64,000 nt of DNA, taken from Nocardioides humilatus. GTDB lineage: Bacteria; Actinomycetota; Actinomycetes; Propionibacteriales; Nocardioidaceae. The stretch covers positions 248,001-312,000 of the forward strand of contig NZ_VUJV01000003.1 in NCBI RefSeq assembly GCF_008373755.1. The letters run 5' to 3'. Of the stretch, positions 36,640-47,578 are shown piece by piece. The number at the start of each line of letters is the position of its first letter. Position 1 is the first letter of the stretch. The notes below the pieces were generated by a model. The model was not told the origin of the DNA. It searched no databases and saw nothing but the letters and a program-made list of their open reading frames with translations. A program made the translations under genes and the position numbers.

Positions 36640-37245
36640 ATGTCCCCCACCCCCTCAGCTCAGACCGAAGAGGCGCCGACGCGCCCCCGCGTCGAGGGCG
36701 AGCGGGAGCAGGAGATCCTCGACTCGACGATCGACATCTTGGCCGAGGTCGGCTACGACCGGCTCACGATGGACGCGGTCGCGACGCGAGCCAAGGCGTC
36801 GAAGGCGACGCTCTACCGCCGGTGGAACAGCAAGGCCCAGCTCGTCATCGACGCGCTGACCTCGCAGAAGGAGCACCACGACTTCCCCGACACCGGCAAC
36901 CTGCGCGACGACCTGCTCGGCGCCTTCTGCGGCATGGGCGGCCTGACCGACGGGCGTCAGCTCGCGATCCTGGGCAGCGTCATCACCGCGATCGGCCGTG
37001 ACGAGGAGTTCGCCGAGCGGTTCCGCCAGGACTTCATCGGCCCCAAGAAGGCGATGTCGGCTGCGATGTTCCGGCGCGCACAGGAGCGCGGCGAGATCCG
37101 TGGCGACCTCGACCTCGACCTGATCGCGGCGGCCCTCCCGGGCATCGTCCTGCACCGCGCCTTCCTCCTGGGCGACCCGCCCACCCCCGAGCTGATCGCC
37201 AAGGTGGTCGACCAGCTGATCCTTCCGGCCGTCACCCTCGGCTGA
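36640..37245 (+). CDS. TetR-family transcriptional repressor
   Basis: A 201-residue regulator. The N-terminal TetR HTH covers about residues 24-70: EREQEILDSTIDILAEVGYDRLTMDAVATRAKASKATLYRRWNSKAQLV, followed by a helical ligand-binding domain. The start ATG at 36640 has GAGGTG upstream. It directly precedes an MFS exporter gene (31 bp gap), so the pair is a typical repressor/efflux operon. The two operator copies upstream suggest it controls itself and the exporter. Inducer unknown. Confidence 0.95.
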   Translation: MSPTPSAQTEEAPTRPRVEGEREQEILDSTIDILAEVGYDRLTMDAVATRAKASKATLYRRWNSKAQLVIDALTSQKEHHDFPDTGNLRDDLLGAFCGMGGLTDGRQLAILGSVITAIGRDEEFAERFRQDFIGPKKAMSAAMFRRAQERGEIRGDLDLDLIAAALPGIVLHRAFLLGDPPTPELIAKVVDQLILPAVTLG

Positions 37246-37276
37246 TCCCGACCCCACCCATCAAGGAACCCAAGAG

Positions 37277-38956
37277 ATGACCAACACCGAATCCCTCGAC
37301 GCCGCGGGGACGATCTCCCCGGACCCGTCGACGGAGCAGCCGAGCGCTGCCAACAAGGCCGTGCCGCGCGCCGGTCTCGCCCTCGCCCTCATCCTCACCG
37401 CCCAGTTGATGGTGGTGCTCGACAGCACCATCGCCAACATCGCGCTGCCCTACATCGGCACCGACCTGGCGATCTCCCAGGCCAACCTGACCTGGATCGT
37501 CACCGGCTACGCCCTGGCGTTCGGCGGCCTGTTGCTGCTCGGCGGCCGTCTGGGTGACCTCTACGGCCGCCGCCGCCTCTTCACGATGGGTCTGGTGACC
37601 TTCGCCGTCGCGTCCCTGCTCGGCGGTTTCGCGACCAATGAGGCGATGCTGCTCGGCTCCCGGGCGCTCCAGGGAGTCGGCGCCGCGCTCGCCGCACCTG
37701 CCGCGCTGGCGCTGATCACCACGACCTTCCCGGCGGGCCCGCAGCGCAGCCGCGCGATGGCTGCCTACGCCACCATGTCCGGCGTCGGCGCCGCGATCGG
37801 CCTGATCCTCGGTGGCTACCTCACCGACCTCAACTCCGTCTTCGGCCTCGACATCGACGGCTGGCGGCTCACCTTCTTGATCAACACCCCCATCGGGCTG
37901 TTCGGCGCCGCCATGGCACCGCGGGTGCTCAAGGAGTCGGAGACCCACCGCGGTGAGCTCGACGTCCCCGGTGCGATCACCGGCACGCTCGGCCTGCTGG
38001 CGCTCGTCTTCGGCCTCTCCCGTGCCGGCGAGGAGGCCTACGGCTGGGGCAACTGGCAGACGCTCACCTCGCTGGCGGTCGGCGTCGCACTGGTCGCTGC
38101 GTTCATCACCATCGAGTCGCGAGTCGAGCACCCGCTGCTTCCGCTGCGGATCTTCCAGAACCGCACCCGGGCCACCAGCTTCATCGCGATGGCGATCGCC
38201 CCGGCCGCGATGATGGCGATGTTCTTCTACCTCAGCCAGTTCATCCAGCAGATCATGGGCTACAGCGCGCTCCACGCGGGCTTCGCGTTCCTGCCGTTCT
38301 CCTTCGGCATCGTGATCGGCGCCGCCGTGTCGTCCAACCTGGTGGGCCGCATCGACCCGCGCTTCCTCGCCGGCACCGGCACCCTGTTCGCCGCGATCTC
38401 GCTGTTCATGTTCTCGCGGATCCACGTCAACAACTCGGCGTCCGACGTGCTCAACGCAGTGGCGACCGGCAACCCGATCGGCGCCGACATCAACTACTGG
38501 GCCCACATCTTCCCGTTCGTGGTCCTGATGTCGATCGGCATGGGCCTGGTCTTCGTCCCGATGATGCAGACCGCGATGCACCACATCGCTGCTGAGGACT
38601 CCGGCATCGGCTCGGGCGTGCTCAACACGATGCAGCAGGTCGGTGGCGCCCTCGGCGTCGCGACGCTCAGCACGTTCGCTCTGCACTTCTTCAACAACAC
38701 GGCCGACACGCTGGCGAAGCCGGTGGCCGAGGGCCTGACCAACGCGGGAGTCGACCCCTCCGCGACGGTCCCGGGCAGTGACGTCACGTTCCTTCAGGCA
38801 GCACTCTTCCAGGGCAGCTTCCCTGACGGAGCCGTGCACGCCTTCCTCGTCGCGTCGTGCCTGATGCTGACCGCATCCGCGGTCATCTGGTCCTTCCTCA
38901 ACGTCAAGCACACCGAGCTGGCGACGGACGGACCCGAGGGCGTGCACGTGGGCTGA
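37277..38956 (+). CDS. MFS drug exporter, DHA2 (14-TM) family
   Basis: A 559-residue transporter with 14 predicted helices. Motifs: LMVVLDSTIANIALPYIG (motif D1), ALAFGGLLLLGGRLGDLYGRRRLF (motif A), ALQGVGAALAAPAALALI (motif B) and GVGAAIGLILGGYLTD (motif C), all typical of DHA2 drug/H+ antiporters such as EmrB/QacA. It would expel toxic compounds across the membrane using the proton gradient. AAGGAA precedes the ATG. It is the second gene of the TetR operon. The hairpin at 38984-39029 lies 28 bp after its stop and probably ends the operon. Confidence 0.95.
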   Translation: MTNTESLDAAGTISPDPSTEQPSAANKAVPRAGLALALILTAQLMVVLDSTIANIALPYIGTDLAISQANLTWIVTGYALAFGGLLLLGGRLGDLYGRRRLFTMGLVTFAVASLLGGFATNEAMLLGSRALQGVGAALAAPAALALITTTFPAGPQRSRAMAAYATMSGVGAAIGLILGGYLTDLNSVFGLDIDGWRLTFLINTPIGLFGAAMAPRVLKESETHRGELDVPGAITGTLGLLALVFGLSRAGEEAYGWGNWQTLTSLAVGVALVAAFITIESRVEHPLLPLRIFQNRTRATSFIAMAIAPAAMMAMFFYLSQFIQQIMGYSALHAGFAFLPFSFGIVIGAAVSSNLVGRIDPRFLAGTGTLFAAISLFMFSRIHVNNSASDVLNAVATGNPIGADINYWAHIFPFVVLMSIGMGLVFVPMMQTAMHHIAAEDSGIGSGVLNTMQQVGGALGVATLSTFALHFFNNTADTLAKPVAEGLTNAGVDPSATVPGSDVTFLQAALFQGSFPDGAVHAFLVASCLMLTASAVIWSFLNVKHTELATDGPEGVHVG

Positions 38957-38969
38957 TCGGCCCTCCGCA

Positions 38970-39968
38970 TTACCCCAGAGAACGCGCGATGGACGCGGAC
39001 AGCTCAACGGCTGTCCGCGTCCATCGCGCATCTGCACCGGCAAGGCCGCAGGCCGGCGAGATGACGAGCCGGCCGGCGTACTGCTCGGGATCGAGACCGA
39101 TCAGGTCCAGCCAGCGCAGCACCCGCTCGATGAGCTGCTTCTCAGTCGGCGGCGAGGCCGGAGCCAGGGTCGGTACGACGCCCAGCGCCACCGTCTCCCC
39201 CGCCTCGAGCGTCTCGGCCAATCCCTCGTGCCCGGCCGCGTCGATCATCGACAGGTCGACGGCGAGACCCACTGCCCCGGCGCCGCGGAGCAGGCCGAAC
39301 GGCGCGTCGGGCGCACAGCAGTGGACCCACGGCTCGGCCCCGGCATCGCGCACCGCGCCCAGCACCCACGCCAGAGCGTCGCTCGCCTCCGGCGGGTGCA
39401 CGACACGGTGCCGGCCGAAGCCGGACGCCGTCGGGATCGATCCCGCGAGCACGGCCGGGAGCACCGGCTCGTCGACCTGCACGATGATGCGTTCGGCGTT
39501 GGGCAGGCGGCGCCGCAGGTCGGCGACGTGGTCGGACACGGCGATCGCCAATGCCTGGGCCAGATCACGGCGGGCACCGTGGTCGGCCAGCACCTTGTCG
39601 CCTCGTGGCCGCTCGACCGTGGCCGCCAGCGTCCACGGGCCGGCGACCTGCACCTTGAACGGACCGGCGTGGCCGGCGGCCTGGTCCTCGAGGGTGTCGA
39701 GGTCCTGGCCGAGCAGGCTGCGGGCCCGCCGCTGGTCGATCGCCGGGGCGCCGGACGTGCCTGTCAGCCGCCAGCCCGCCGGCTGGAGGTCGGCGTCGAG
39801 CTCACCGAGGAGGCCGAGCGTGCGGCCGACCATCCCGGCGGTGATCCCTCTTCCCGGCACCTCGGGCAGGAACGGGAGGCTCAGCTCGCCCAGCACCAGC
39901 CGCAACGCCTCGTCGAAGTCGCGCTGGTCGTCCCCAGCGAAGGAGCCGACGCCGGTGGCCAAGGTCAT
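38970..39968 (-). CDS. Methionine synthase-like protein (MetE C-terminal domain type)
   Basis: A 332-residue protein related to the C-terminal catalytic domain of cobalamin-independent methionine synthase. Seen are [40 protein letters not shown], and the zinc-ligand-like VHCCAPDA and SPACGLAG. Full-length MetE is about 750 residues, so this is the short, single-domain form common in actinobacteria; the methyl donor is unknown. The start overlaps the mnmA stop (ATGA), and its 3' end contains a large inverted repeat. Third gene of the desulfurase-mnmA operon. Confidence 0.85.
   Translation of the reverse strand: MTLATGVGSFAGDDQRDFDEALRLVLGELSLPFLPEVPGRGITAGMVGRTLGLLGELDADLQPAGWRLTGTSGAPAIDQRRARSLLGQDLDTLEDQAAGHAGPFKVQVAGPWTLAATVERPRGDKVLADHGARRDLAQALAIAVSDHVADLRRRLPNAERIIVQVDEPVLPAVLAGSIPTASGFGRHRVVHPPEASDALAWVLGAVRDAGAEPWVHCCAPDAPFGLLRGAGAVGLAVDLSMIDAAGHEGLAETLEAGETVALGVVPTLAPASPPTEKQLIERVLRWLDLIGLDPEQYAGRLVISPACGLAGADARWTRTAVELSASIARSLG
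38984..39029. terminator. Perfect 19-bp inverted repeat inside the 3' end of the methionine synthase-like gene
   Basis: GCGCGATGGACGCGGACAG (38984-39002) is exactly complementary to 39011-39029, with an 8-nt loop. It lies between the convergent MFS gene (stop 38956) and this gene (stop 38970), coding on the minus strand for the last residues ([11 protein letters not shown]). It can act as a bidirectional terminator that is also coding sequence. Confidence 0.8.
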
Positions 39969-41074
39969 GCAGTGATCCGCTCGGTGGCAGTGATGGTGGC
40001 CGAGCCGACGACGCGGCTGCCCTGGTAGAGCACAGCGGCCTGGCCGGGGGCGATCCCGAAGGCCGGGTCGATGAGCTCGATCTCAACGGTCTCACCCGCG
40101 GCGTCGACGTGGACCACGCCCCGGTGCTCGTCGCCGTGCGCGCGCAGCTGGACGGTCACCTCAGAGGTCGACGCGGGAGCAAGCGGCGCACCGCACCAGC
40201 GCGGGCGGTCGGCGCGGATCCGCTCGACGGCGAGCCGCTCGCGCGGGCCGACGGTCACGGTGCCGGAGACAGGCTCGATGTCGAGGACGAAGCGTGGCTT
40301 GCCGTCGGCGGCCGGCTTGCCGAGCCGCAGGCCCTTGCGCTGGCCGATCGTGAACCCGTAGGTGCCCTGGTGCTCACCGAGCACCTCGCCGGCCTCGTCG
40401 ACAATGGCTCCGCCCTGGTTGGGCGCGCGGTCCCCGAGCTTCTCGCGCAGCCACCCGGTGCTGTCACCGTCGGCGACGAAGCAGATGTCGTGGCTGTCGG
40501 GCTTGTCGGCGACGAGCAGACCACGCGCGGCCGCCTCGCGGCGCACCTGCTCCTTGGGCGTGTCCCCCAACGGGAAGAGCGAGTGGCGCAGCTGTCGGTC
40601 GTCGAGGACGCCGAGCACGTAGGACTGGTCCTTGCCGTGGTCGGCCGCGCGGTGCAGCTCCACTCCCCCGTCGGCCGTCGGTTCGAGGCGTGCGTAGTGG
40701 CCCGTCGCGACCGCGTCGAACCCGAGAGCCAGGGCCCGGTCGAGGACAGCGGCGAACTTGATCTTCTCGTTGCACCGCAGGCAGGGATTGGGCGTCTGGC
40801 CCGCTGCGTAGGTGTCCATGAAGTCGACGACCACGTCCTGGTGGAAGCGGTCGGACAGGTCCCAGACGTAGAACGGGATGCCGATCACGTCCGCCGCGCG
40901 ACGGGCGTCGTTGCTGTCCTCGATCGTGCAGCAGCCGCGAGCGCCGGAGCGGTAGGACTGCGGGTTGCGCGACAGGGCGAGGTGGATCCCGGTGACCTCG
41001 TGACCGGCCTCGACGGCGCGGGCCGCGGCGACGGCCGAGTCCACCCCGCCCGACATGGCGGCGACGATCTTCAT
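39965..41074 (-). CDS. mnmA: tRNA 2-thiouridylase
   Basis: A 369-residue MnmA, which makes the 2-thio group of U34 in Lys, Glu and Gln tRNAs. The PP-loop SGGVDS (residues 8-13), the catalytic Cys98 in TPNPCLRCN and the second catalytic Cys198 in SHDICFV are all present. The start [15 protein letters not shown] at 41074 is the usual family start, though an ATG at 41083 is possible. Sulfur would come from the desulfurase encoded 20-28 bp upstream. Second gene of the operon. Confidence 0.96.
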   Translation of the reverse strand: MKIVAAMSGGVDSAVAAARAVEAGHEVTGIHLALSRNPQSYRSGARGCCTIEDSNDARRAADVIGIPFYVWDLSDRFHQDVVVDFMDTYAAGQTPNPCLRCNEKIKFAAVLDRALALGFDAVATGHYARLEPTADGGVELHRAADHGKDQSYVLGVLDDRQLRHSLFPLGDTPKEQVRREAAARGLLVADKPDSHDICFVADGDSTGWLREKLGDRAPNQGGAIVDEAGEVLGEHQGTYGFTIGQRKGLRLGKPAADGKPRFVLDIEPVSGTVTVGPRERLAVERIRADRPRWCGAPLAPASTSEVTVQLRAHGDEHRGVVHVDAAGETVEIELIDPAFGIAPGQAAVLYQGSRVVGSATITATERITA

Positions 41075-41102
41075 GGGCTTCATGGGCTTGATCGACGGGG
41101 TC

Positions 41103-42278
41103 TCACGCGCGGGCCGCGCGGGCCCGCTCGACGCACGCCGGCAGCGCGGCGAGCACGGCGTCGACGTCGGCCTCGGTGCTGGTGTGGCCGAGCGAGAAGC
41201 GCAGCGAACTGCGGGCCGACTCGTCGTCGCGGCCCATCGCGAGCAGCACGTGCGAGGGCTGCGGCACGCCGGCGGAGCAGGCGGACCCGGTCGAGCACTC
41301 GATGCCGCGCGCATCGAGCAGCATGAGGAGCGAGTCGCCCTCGCACCCGGGGAAGCTGAAGTGGACGTTGCCCGGCAGGCGCACCACAGGGTCACCGTTG
41401 AGCACGGCGTCGGGGACCTCGCGTCGGATGCCGTCGACCAGCCGCTCACGCAGCGCCGTCAGCCGGGCGGCGTGGTCGGCCTGCTCCTTGACCGCGATCT
41501 CGACCGCGGCCGCGAAGCCCGCGACAGCCGGCACGTCGAGGGTCCCACTGCGCACGTCGCGCTCCTGGCCGCCGCCGTGGACGAGGGCGGTGAGCTCGAT
41601 GTCGCGCCGTACGACGAGCGCACCCACGCCGAGCGGACCGCCGACCTTGTGGCCGGAGACCGTCATCGCGTCGACGCCGGAGGCGGCGAAGTCAACGGGT
41701 ACCGCACCGATCGCCTGCACCGCGTCGGCATGGACCGGGATGCCGTGCGCGGAGGCGAGGGCGACCACCTCGGCGATCGGCTGCAGCGTGCCGACCTCGT
41801 TGTTGGCCCACATCACGCTGATCAAGGCGACCGAGGCGGGGTCGCGCTCGATCGTCGCCTGCAGCGCGACCAGGTCGACCCGGCCGAGCTCGTCGACGGC
41901 CAGCAGCTCGAGCTCGGCGTCCTCGTGCTCGGCGAGCCAGTGGAGCGGGTCGAGGACGGCGTGGTGCTCGATCGAGGTCGCGAGCACCCGACGACGGCCG
42001 GGGTCCGCGGCGTGGCGCGACCAGAAGAGCCCCTTGACCGCCAAGTTGTCGCCCTCGGTGCCTCCCGAGGTGAAGACGACCTCGCCGGGTCGGCAGCCGA
42101 GCGCCTGCGCGATCGTCTCCCGCGACTCCTCCACCACGCGCCTCGCCCGGCGCCCCGAGGCGTGCAGCGAGCTCGCGTTGCCGATGTCGGCAAGGTGGGC
42201 CGTCATCGCCTCGACCGCCGCGGGGACCATCGGCGTGGTCGCGGCGTGGTCGAGGTAGACCGTGCGGGCGTCGTTCAT
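41103..42278 (-). CDS. Cysteine desulfurase (NifS/IscS-like)
   Basis: A 391-residue PLP enzyme that takes sulfur from cysteine. Features: YLDHAATTP start, [13 protein letters not shown]-binding Lys211 in SGHKVGGP, and the catalytic Cys334 in [18 protein letters not shown] precedes the ATG at 42278. Immediately followed by mnmA, so its persulfide likely feeds tRNA thiolation as well as iron-sulfur work. No isc/suf scaffold genes are adjacent. Confidence 0.95.
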   Translation of the reverse strand: MNDARTVYLDHAATTPMVPAAVEAMTAHLADIGNASSLHASGRRARRVVEESRETIAQALGCRPGEVVFTSGGTEGDNLAVKGLFWSRHAADPGRRRVLATSIEHHAVLDPLHWLAEHEDAELELLAVDELGRVDLVALQATIERDPASVALISVMWANNEVGTLQPIAEVVALASAHGIPVHADAVQAIGAVPVDFAASGVDAMTVSGHKVGGPLGVGALVVRRDIELTALVHGGGQERDVRSGTLDVPAVAGFAAAVEIAVKEQADHAARLTALRERLVDGIRREVPDAVLNGDPVVRLPGNVHFSFPGCEGDSLLMLLDARGIECSTGSACSAGVPQPSHVLLAMGRDDESARSSLRFSLGHTSTEADVDAVLAALPACVERARAARA

Positions 42279-42345
42279 GGCGTCTCCAAGGGTACGGCGC
42301 ACCGGTGGTGGGCGCAGAACCCGAGGCCTCAGCGGTCGGCCAGGG

Positions 42346-42921
42346 TCAGCGGATGACCTCGAGCGAGGCCAGCTTGCGGGACTCGCCGCGGCGCACGTTG
42401 CACGTCAGGTCAGCGGAGTAGCTGCTCCCGTCGACGTGGGCCGCCACGGTAGCCAACAACTTCTTGCTGACCTTGACGTCGTAGGTGCCCGCCTGGTTGA
42501 TCATGAAGGAGGCCGCGCGACCGGTGCCCTTGATCGTCATGCCCCCCGAGTTGGGGACGTCGGTGTTGGGGATGTGCACGTCGCGGATCGGACGCTTGAG
42601 CGAGCCGACGAAGTAGGACGCCTTGCCCGACCCCGAAACCGAGTCGACGCCGTACAGCCGCATCATCCGCACCATGCGGCCCGGCACCTTGATCTTGAAC
42701 GTGACGGTGCGCGCGGGCACCGAGACGCCCTGCGCGACCCGGTCGGGGATCGTGGCCAGGATCCGCACGTCACTGTCGCCGTCACCGAAGGACGAGGAGC
42801 AGTGGTAGCCGATCGTCTTGTCCACCTCGGTCGCGTGCGCAGGCGCGGCACCGACGATCACCGAGGCGACGGACGAAAGCAGGACGGTGGCAGTGGCGAG
42901 AGCGGCCGCGCGGCGAGACAT
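42346..42921 (-). CDS. Small secreted protein, possibly DUF6801-like
   Basis: A 191-residue secreted protein with signal peptide [30 protein letters not shown] (cleavage near residue 30). The mature part is all-beta: [42 protein letters not shown], and a final [19 protein letters not shown]. Two cysteines could form a disulfide. The pattern 'C...V.I.A.IP..V..G' resembles DUF6801-type actinobacterial surface proteins, but I am not certain. It is divergent from the RTX-like gene at 42970 (48 bp between starts), so promoters overlap. Confidence 0.72.
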   Translation of the reverse strand: MSRRAAALATATVLLSSVASVIVGAAPAHATEVDKTIGYHCSSSFGDGDSDVRILATIPDRVAQGVSVPARTVTFKIKVPGRMVRMMRLYGVDSVSGSGKASYFVGSLKRPIRDVHIPNTDVPNSGGMTIKGTGRAASFMINQAGTYDVKVSKKLLATVAAHVDGSSYSADLTCNVRRGESRKLASLEVIR

Positions 42922-42969
42922 GGTGGGAAGGGTACGACCTCGACCCAACGGCGGCGTAACGTCGCGGTC

Positions 42970-43719
42970 ATGCTCCCTCGGACCCTCGTTGCTGCCTCCA
43001 CCCTCCTCGCCGTCGGGCTCGTCGCGCCCGCACCGCACGCCACGGCGACCGACCGCACCGTGATGAAGCGCTGGATGCAGATCTCCCGCGTCGACGGGGG
43101 CTTCCAATACCTCGCCTCGCTCCACGACAACGACCTCACGATCACCCGGGTCGAGGGACGCGTGCTCTTCGCCGACCAGACTGCGCGGGTCGTGCGCGAG
43201 CTTCCCCAGGGCTGCCGCCGGGTCACGGTCGAGACGGGTCGAGCCGTGAGCTGCCGGATCCCCGCCGACACGAGCGCCGCCACTCCCCTGCTGCTCGACA
43301 TCGAGCCGCAGCGCGGCAATGACCGGGTCGACGCGTCCGCCCTCGGCCCGGAGATGAAGCTGATGCTCCTCGGCGCCCAGGGTGACGACGAGCTGCTCGC
43401 CGGGGCGGGCGCTGACTTCGTCAACGGTGCCGCCGGTGTCGACCAGGTCCAGGGCGGCTTCGGCAGCGACCTGATCCGCGTGGGCGACGGCAACGACGTC
43501 GCCGATGGAGGCCCGGGCATTGACCGTGTGATCGGCTCGGGCGGCAACGACCAGCTCGCCGGCAGCCTCGGGGACGACGTGCTCGAGGGAGGCGACGGCA
43601 ACGACCTGCTCCTGGGCGGCGCCGGCGAGGACTCGCTCCTGTGCGGCGATGGCTTCGACACGACCGACGACGACGGGGTGACCGACCTCGTCCGCCACTG
43701 CGAGAACACGCTCCCGTAG
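42970..43719 (+). CDS. Secreted RTX-like calcium-binding protein
   Basis: A 249-residue secreted protein. Signal peptide MLPRTLVAASTLLAVGLVAPAPHATA. A beta-rich N-terminal part (to about residue 130) is followed by RTX nonapeptides: GAQGDDELLAGAGADFVNGAAGVDQVQGG, GDGNDVADGGPGIDRVIGSGGNDQLAGSLGDDVLEGGDGNDLLLGGAGED. The last Cys (RHCENTLP) may pair with LLCGDG. Its stop TAG is directly followed by the GTG start of the monooxygenase gene, so the two may be co-transcribed. Function unknown. Confidence 0.82.
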   Translation: MLPRTLVAASTLLAVGLVAPAPHATATDRTVMKRWMQISRVDGGFQYLASLHDNDLTITRVEGRVLFADQTARVVRELPQGCRRVTVETGRAVSCRIPADTSAATPLLLDIEPQRGNDRVDASALGPEMKLMLLGAQGDDELLAGAGADFVNGAAGVDQVQGGFGSDLIRVGDGNDVADGGPGIDRVIGSGGNDQLAGSLGDDVLEGGDGNDLLLGGAGEDSLLCGDGFDTTDDDGVTDLVRHCENTLP

Positions 43720-44841
43720 GTGGAGCCGCCTCTCGTCATCGCTGGCGCCGGCATCGCTGGGCTGGCCCTGGCGGCAGCCCTCGAGCACGCGGGCGACCCG
43801 CCGCCGTACCTCCTGCTCGACGAGCGCCCCGCCCTCGGCAGCACCGGAGGAGCCATCACGCTGTGGCCCAACGCGCTGGCAGCGCTCGACGCGATCGACG
43901 TGGGCGACGCCGTACGGCGTGCGGGGCACCCGCTCGGCGCGGGCAGCATCCGCACCATGGACGACCGGTTGCTGCGCTCGCTCGACCTCGAGCGGTCAGC
44001 CGCGGCGCTGGGTGGTCCGCTGGTCGCCCTCCGCCGCGGTGACCTCGTCGAGATCCTGCACGAGCGGATCCGCGACGACAGCGTGCGGCTGGCGTCCGCC
44101 GTGCGCGGCTACGACCACGGCGGTGACGGCGTGCAGGTCATCACCGACGGCGAGACGATCCGGGCCACCGCATTGGTCGGCGCCGACGGCTACCGCTCCG
44201 AGGTCGCCCGCGCCCTGCACCCCGGTCTGGCCGAGACCTACGCCGGCTACCCCGCCTGGCGCGGCATCGCGCGGCGTGGCGGCGAGCCCGTGCAGTACTG
44301 GGGATCCCACCAGGAGTTCGGCATCGTGCCCCTCGGCGGCGATGCCAGCTACTGGTTCGCGACCGTGCGCGAGCGGGCCGGCGGCAGCAACGCCGACGAG
44401 CTCGCCCACCTGCGGTCGTCGTTCGCCGGATGGCCGGCCCCCGTGCAGGAGGTCCTCGCCGCGACCGACCCCGCCGACGTCACCCGCAACGACGTCATGG
44501 ACCGGGAGATCCCGCGCCGCTGGACCGACGGCCGGGTCGTCGTCATCGGCGACGCCGCCCACGCCATGCGCCCGCACCTGGGTCAGGGCGGTTGCCAGGC
44601 GCTCATCGACGCCGTCGTCCTCGCTCACCTGGTCCACGCCACGCCCTCGCTCGCCGCAGCCTTCGCCGCCTTCGAGCGTCAGCGCCGCAGCCCCGCGAGC
44701 CGGATCGTCGCCCTCAGCCGCACCGCCGGCCGCGCCGTCGAGGGCCCCAGCGCCCTCCACCGGTTCACCCGCCTGGTGCCCGACGCCGTCATGCTCCGCA
44801 CCCTCGCCAAGGTCGCCGGCGCGGCCACCTTCCGCGGCTAA
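43720..44841 (+). CDS. FAD-dependent monooxygenase (PHBH family)
   Basis: A 373-residue flavoprotein beginning with GTG immediately after the preceding TAG. Rossmann start LVIAGAGIAGLALAAALEHAG (GxGxxG), the DG motif region VGADGYRSEVARAL, and GDAAHAMRPHLGQGGCQALIDA (FAD ribityl/GD motif) are all present, typical of aromatic-ring or polyketide hydroxylases. The substrate is not evident. It converges on proB, with 4 nt of overlap between the stop regions. Confidence 0.9.
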   Translation: MEPPLVIAGAGIAGLALAAALEHAGDPPPYLLLDERPALGSTGGAITLWPNALAALDAIDVGDAVRRAGHPLGAGSIRTMDDRLLRSLDLERSAAALGGPLVALRRGDLVEILHERIRDDSVRLASAVRGYDHGGDGVQVITDGETIRATALVGADGYRSEVARALHPGLAETYAGYPAWRGIARRGGEPVQYWGSHQEFGIVPLGGDASYWFATVRERAGGSNADELAHLRSSFAGWPAPVQEVLAATDPADVTRNDVMDREIPRRWTDGRVVVIGDAAHAMRPHLGQGGCQALIDAVVLAHLVHATPSLAAAFAAFERQRRSPASRIVALSRTAGRAVEGPSALHRFTRLVPDAVMLRTLAKVAGAATFRG

Positions 44842-45953
44842 AGCAGGACGAGGTCGTCGCGGTGGACGACCTCGCGTTCGTACGCCGCCCCGAGCTCCCG
44901 CTTGAGCTCCTTGGTCGAGCGGCCGAGGAGTGCCGGCAGCTCGGCAGCGTCGAAATTGACCAGACCGCGGGCGACGACAGTGCCGTCCGGTGCGGTGAGG
45001 TCGACCGGGTCTCCGGCAGTGAACGATCCGGAGACACCGACGATCCCCGCGGCCAGCAGGGAGGCGCGCCGTTCGGTGACCGCACGCACGGCACCGGGAT
45101 CGAGCGCGAGCGAACCCGCGGTGTCACTGGCGTAGGCCAGCCAGGTCAGCCGGATCGGGCGACGCTTCCCGGTCGCGTCGAAGAGCGTGCCGACCGCCGC
45201 GCCCGCGAGCGCGTCGCCTGCCTGGTCGGCGGAGGTCAGGACCACCGGGATCCCTGATCCGGTCGCGATCCGGGCGGCCTCGATCTTGGTGGTCATGCCG
45301 CCGGTGCCAACGCCCGCCGCCCCCACCGAGCCGACGACGACGCCGTCGAGGTCGGCTGCGGACCGCACATGCTCGATCAGGCGGGCTCCGGCGCGGTGCG
45401 GGGGCCCGTCGTAGAGGCCGTCGACGTCGGAGAGCAGCACGAGCAGGTCGGCGTGCACCAGGTGGGCGACCAGGGCCGCGAGTCGGTCGTTGTCGCCGAA
45501 CCGGATCTCGGAGGTGGCCACGGTGTCGTTCTCATTGACGATCGGCAAGACGCCGAGCTCGAGCAGCTTCGTGATCGTCTGGTGAGCGTTGCGGTGGTGG
45601 GCGCGGCGGGTCACGTCATCCACCGTCAGCAGCACCTGCCCGGCGATCAGGCCGTGCCGCGCGAGCTCCTCGGTGTAGCGGTGGACGAGCAGACCCTGTC
45701 CGACCGAGGCCGCGGCCTGCTGGGCCGGCAGGCCCCGCGGGCGCTTCTTCAGACCGAGCGGAGCCAGGCCGGCGGCGATCGCACCGGAGGAGACCAGCAC
45801 GACCTCAGCACCACCGGCGCGCACGGCCGCGAGTACGTCGACCAGCGCGCTCACCCGCTTCGGGTCGATGCCGCCCTCGGCAGTCGTCAGCGACGACGAG
45901 CCGATCTTGACGACCACCCGGCGCGCATCAGTGACGACCGCGCGGTCACTCAC
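44838..45953 (-). CDS. proB: Glutamate 5-kinase
   Basis: A 371-residue ProB, the first step of proline synthesis. The amino-acid kinase domain has [47 protein letters not shown] and [12 protein letters not shown]; a C-terminal PUA domain is present ([22 protein letters not shown] to the end). The GTG start overlaps the obgE stop by 8 nt, so it is translated from the same mRNA. No proA follows in the window. Confidence 0.96.
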   Translation of the reverse strand: MSDRAVVTDARRVVVKIGSSSLTTAEGGIDPKRVSALVDVLAAVRAGGAEVVLVSSGAIAAGLAPLGLKKRPRGLPAQQAAASVGQGLLVHRYTEELARHGLIAGQVLLTVDDVTRRAHHRNAHQTITKLLELGVLPIVNENDTVATSEIRFGDNDRLAALVAHLVHADLLVLLSDVDGLYDGPPHRAGARLIEHVRSAADLDGVVVGSVGAAGVGTGGMTTKIEAARIATGSGIPVVLTSADQAGDALAGAAVGTLFDATGKRRPIRLTWLAYASDTAGSLALDPGAVRAVTERRASLLAAGIVGVSGSFTAGDPVDLTAPDGTVVARGLVNFDAAELPALLGRSTKELKRELGAAYEREVVHRDDLVLL

Positions 45954-47496
45954 CCGGGTCCTCTTCCAGCCAGGCTTCCTGGTCGCTCACGTCGGGGTCC
46001 TCGTCGGACCCGATCTCATACGACATCGGTCCGTAGATCTCAGGCTGGTCGAGGCGACGGGCAACGTCGGCGCGGGTCTCGTTCTCCGCGCGCTCCTCCA
46101 TCTTCTCCTGGATGTCGCGGCGTCGCTGCGCGGCCGGACGGTCATCAGCGAACCGGGCGTCCTCGCCACGGCGCGAGAGGTTCTCGGCACCGGCGTCGAT
46201 GCCCGGCTTGAAGTCGAAGACCACGGAGTTGTCGGGGTGCCCGATGAGGACGGCGTCACCCTCCTCGGCCCCGAGCTCGAGCAGCTTGCTCTCCACGCCG
46301 AGCCGGTTGAGGCGGTCGGAGAGGAAGCCGACGGCCTCGTCGTTGCTGAAGTCGGTCTGACGGACCCAGCGCTCCGGCTTGATGCCACGCACCCGCCATC
46401 CGGCGCCGGTCTTGCGCACCGTGAACTCGTCCTGGTCGATGCCCTTGGGGCGCAGGACGATCCGCTCGACGATCTCGCTGGCCTTCTCCGCGCGGGCGGC
46501 CAGCACGATCTCGGACATCGCGTAGATCAGGTCGCGGGTGCCCTCGCCGGACATCGCGGAGATCTCGAAGACCCGAAGGCCCCGTTCCTTCAGCTCGTCG
46601 ACCACCATCGAGGAGATGTCGCGTCCGTCGGGCACGTCGACCTTGTTGAGGGCCACCAGGCGCGGGCGGTCCTCGAGACCGCCGTAGCGCCGCAGCTCGT
46701 CCTCGATGATGTCGAGGTCGTCGACCGGGTTGCGACCGGGCTCGAGGGTCGCGGTGTCGAGCACGTGGACGAGCGCGGCGCAGCGCTCGATGTGGCGCAG
46801 GAAGTCGTGGCCGAGGCCGCGGCCTTCGGCGGCGCCCTCGATCAGGCCGGGCACGTCGGCGACCGTGAAGGTCGTGTCGCCGGCACTCACGACGCCGAGG
46901 TTGGGCACCAGGGTCGTGAACGGGTAGTCGGCGATCTTCGGCCGCGCCCGCGAGATCGCGGCGATCAGGCTGGACTTGCCGGCGCTCGGGAAGCCCACCA
47001 GACCGATGTCGGCGACGACCTTGAGCTCCAGGACGATCTCGAGCTCATCGCCGGGCTCGCCCAGCAGCGCGAAGCCGGGGGCCTTGCGCGCCTTGGACGC
47101 GAGCGAGGCGTTGCCGAGCCCGCCCTTGCCGCCCTCCGCGATGACCAGCTCGGTGCCGAGGCCGACCAGGTCGGCGATGACCTCGCCGTTAGGCAGGGCC
47201 ACAACCGTGCCGGCCGGGACCCGGAGCACCAGGTCGGAGCCGTGGGTGCCGTTCTTGTGGTCGCCCGCGCCGTGGCCACCGTTCTCGGCCTTGCGCTTCG
47301 GGCTGTGGTGGAAATCCAGGAGCGTCGTGACGTCCTGGTCGACCCGCAGGATGATCGATCCGCCCGGGCCGCCGTTGCCGCCGTCGGGGCCACCGAGTGG
47401 CTTGAATTTCTCGCGGTGGACAGACGCGACGCCATTGCCACCACGCCCTCCGGCGACGTGCAAGGTCACCCGGTCGACGAACGTGGGGACGGCCAT
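45946..47496 (-). CDS. obgE: Obg-family GTPase
   Basis: A 516-residue ribosome-associated GTPase for 50S assembly and stress control. N-terminal glycine-rich OBG fold ([30 protein letters not shown]), GTPase domain with G1 [12 protein letters not shown]3 DVPGLIEG, G4 NKVD and G5-like SAMSGEG, then the OCT domain ([21 protein letters not shown]). A charged C-terminal tail ([19 protein letters not shown]) is seen in actinobacterial forms. It is separated from rpmA by a terminator-like hairpin but lies in the same direction. Confidence 0.97.
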   Translation of the reverse strand: MAVPTFVDRVTLHVAGGRGGNGVASVHREKFKPLGGPDGGNGGPGGSIILRVDQDVTTLLDFHHSPKRKAENGGHGAGDHKNGTHGSDLVLRVPAGTVVALPNGEVIADLVGLGTELVIAEGGKGGLGNASLASKARKAPGFALLGEPGDELEIVLELKVVADIGLVGFPSAGKSSLIAAISRARPKIADYPFTTLVPNLGVVSAGDTTFTVADVPGLIEGAAEGRGLGHDFLRHIERCAALVHVLDTATLEPGRNPVDDLDIIEDELRRYGGLEDRPRLVALNKVDVPDGRDISSMVVDELKERGLRVFEISAMSGEGTRDLIYAMSEIVLAARAEKASEIVERIVLRPKGIDQDEFTVRKTGAGWRVRGIKPERWVRQTDFSNDEAVGFLSDRLNRLGVESKLLELGAEEGDAVLIGHPDNSVVFDFKPGIDAGAENLSRRGEDARFADDRPAAQRRRDIQEKMEERAENETRADVARRLDQPEIYGPMSYEIGSDEDPDVSDQEAWLEEDPGE

Positions 47497-47521
47497 GGGA
47501 TCAGTCTTTCAGTTGAAATGA

Positions 47522-47553
47522 CGAGAGGGCGTCCCGTCCGGGACGCCCTCTCG
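47522..47553 (-). terminator. Hairpin between rpmA and obgE
   Basis: CGAGAGGGCGTCCC pairs perfectly (14 bp) with GGGACGCCCTCTCG around a 4-nt loop, 26 bp after the rpmA stop. It likely attenuates or ends the ribosomal-protein transcript before obgE. Confidence 0.75.
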
Positions 47554-47578
47554 AGAAAACTTCAGGAGTCGCGCCGAG

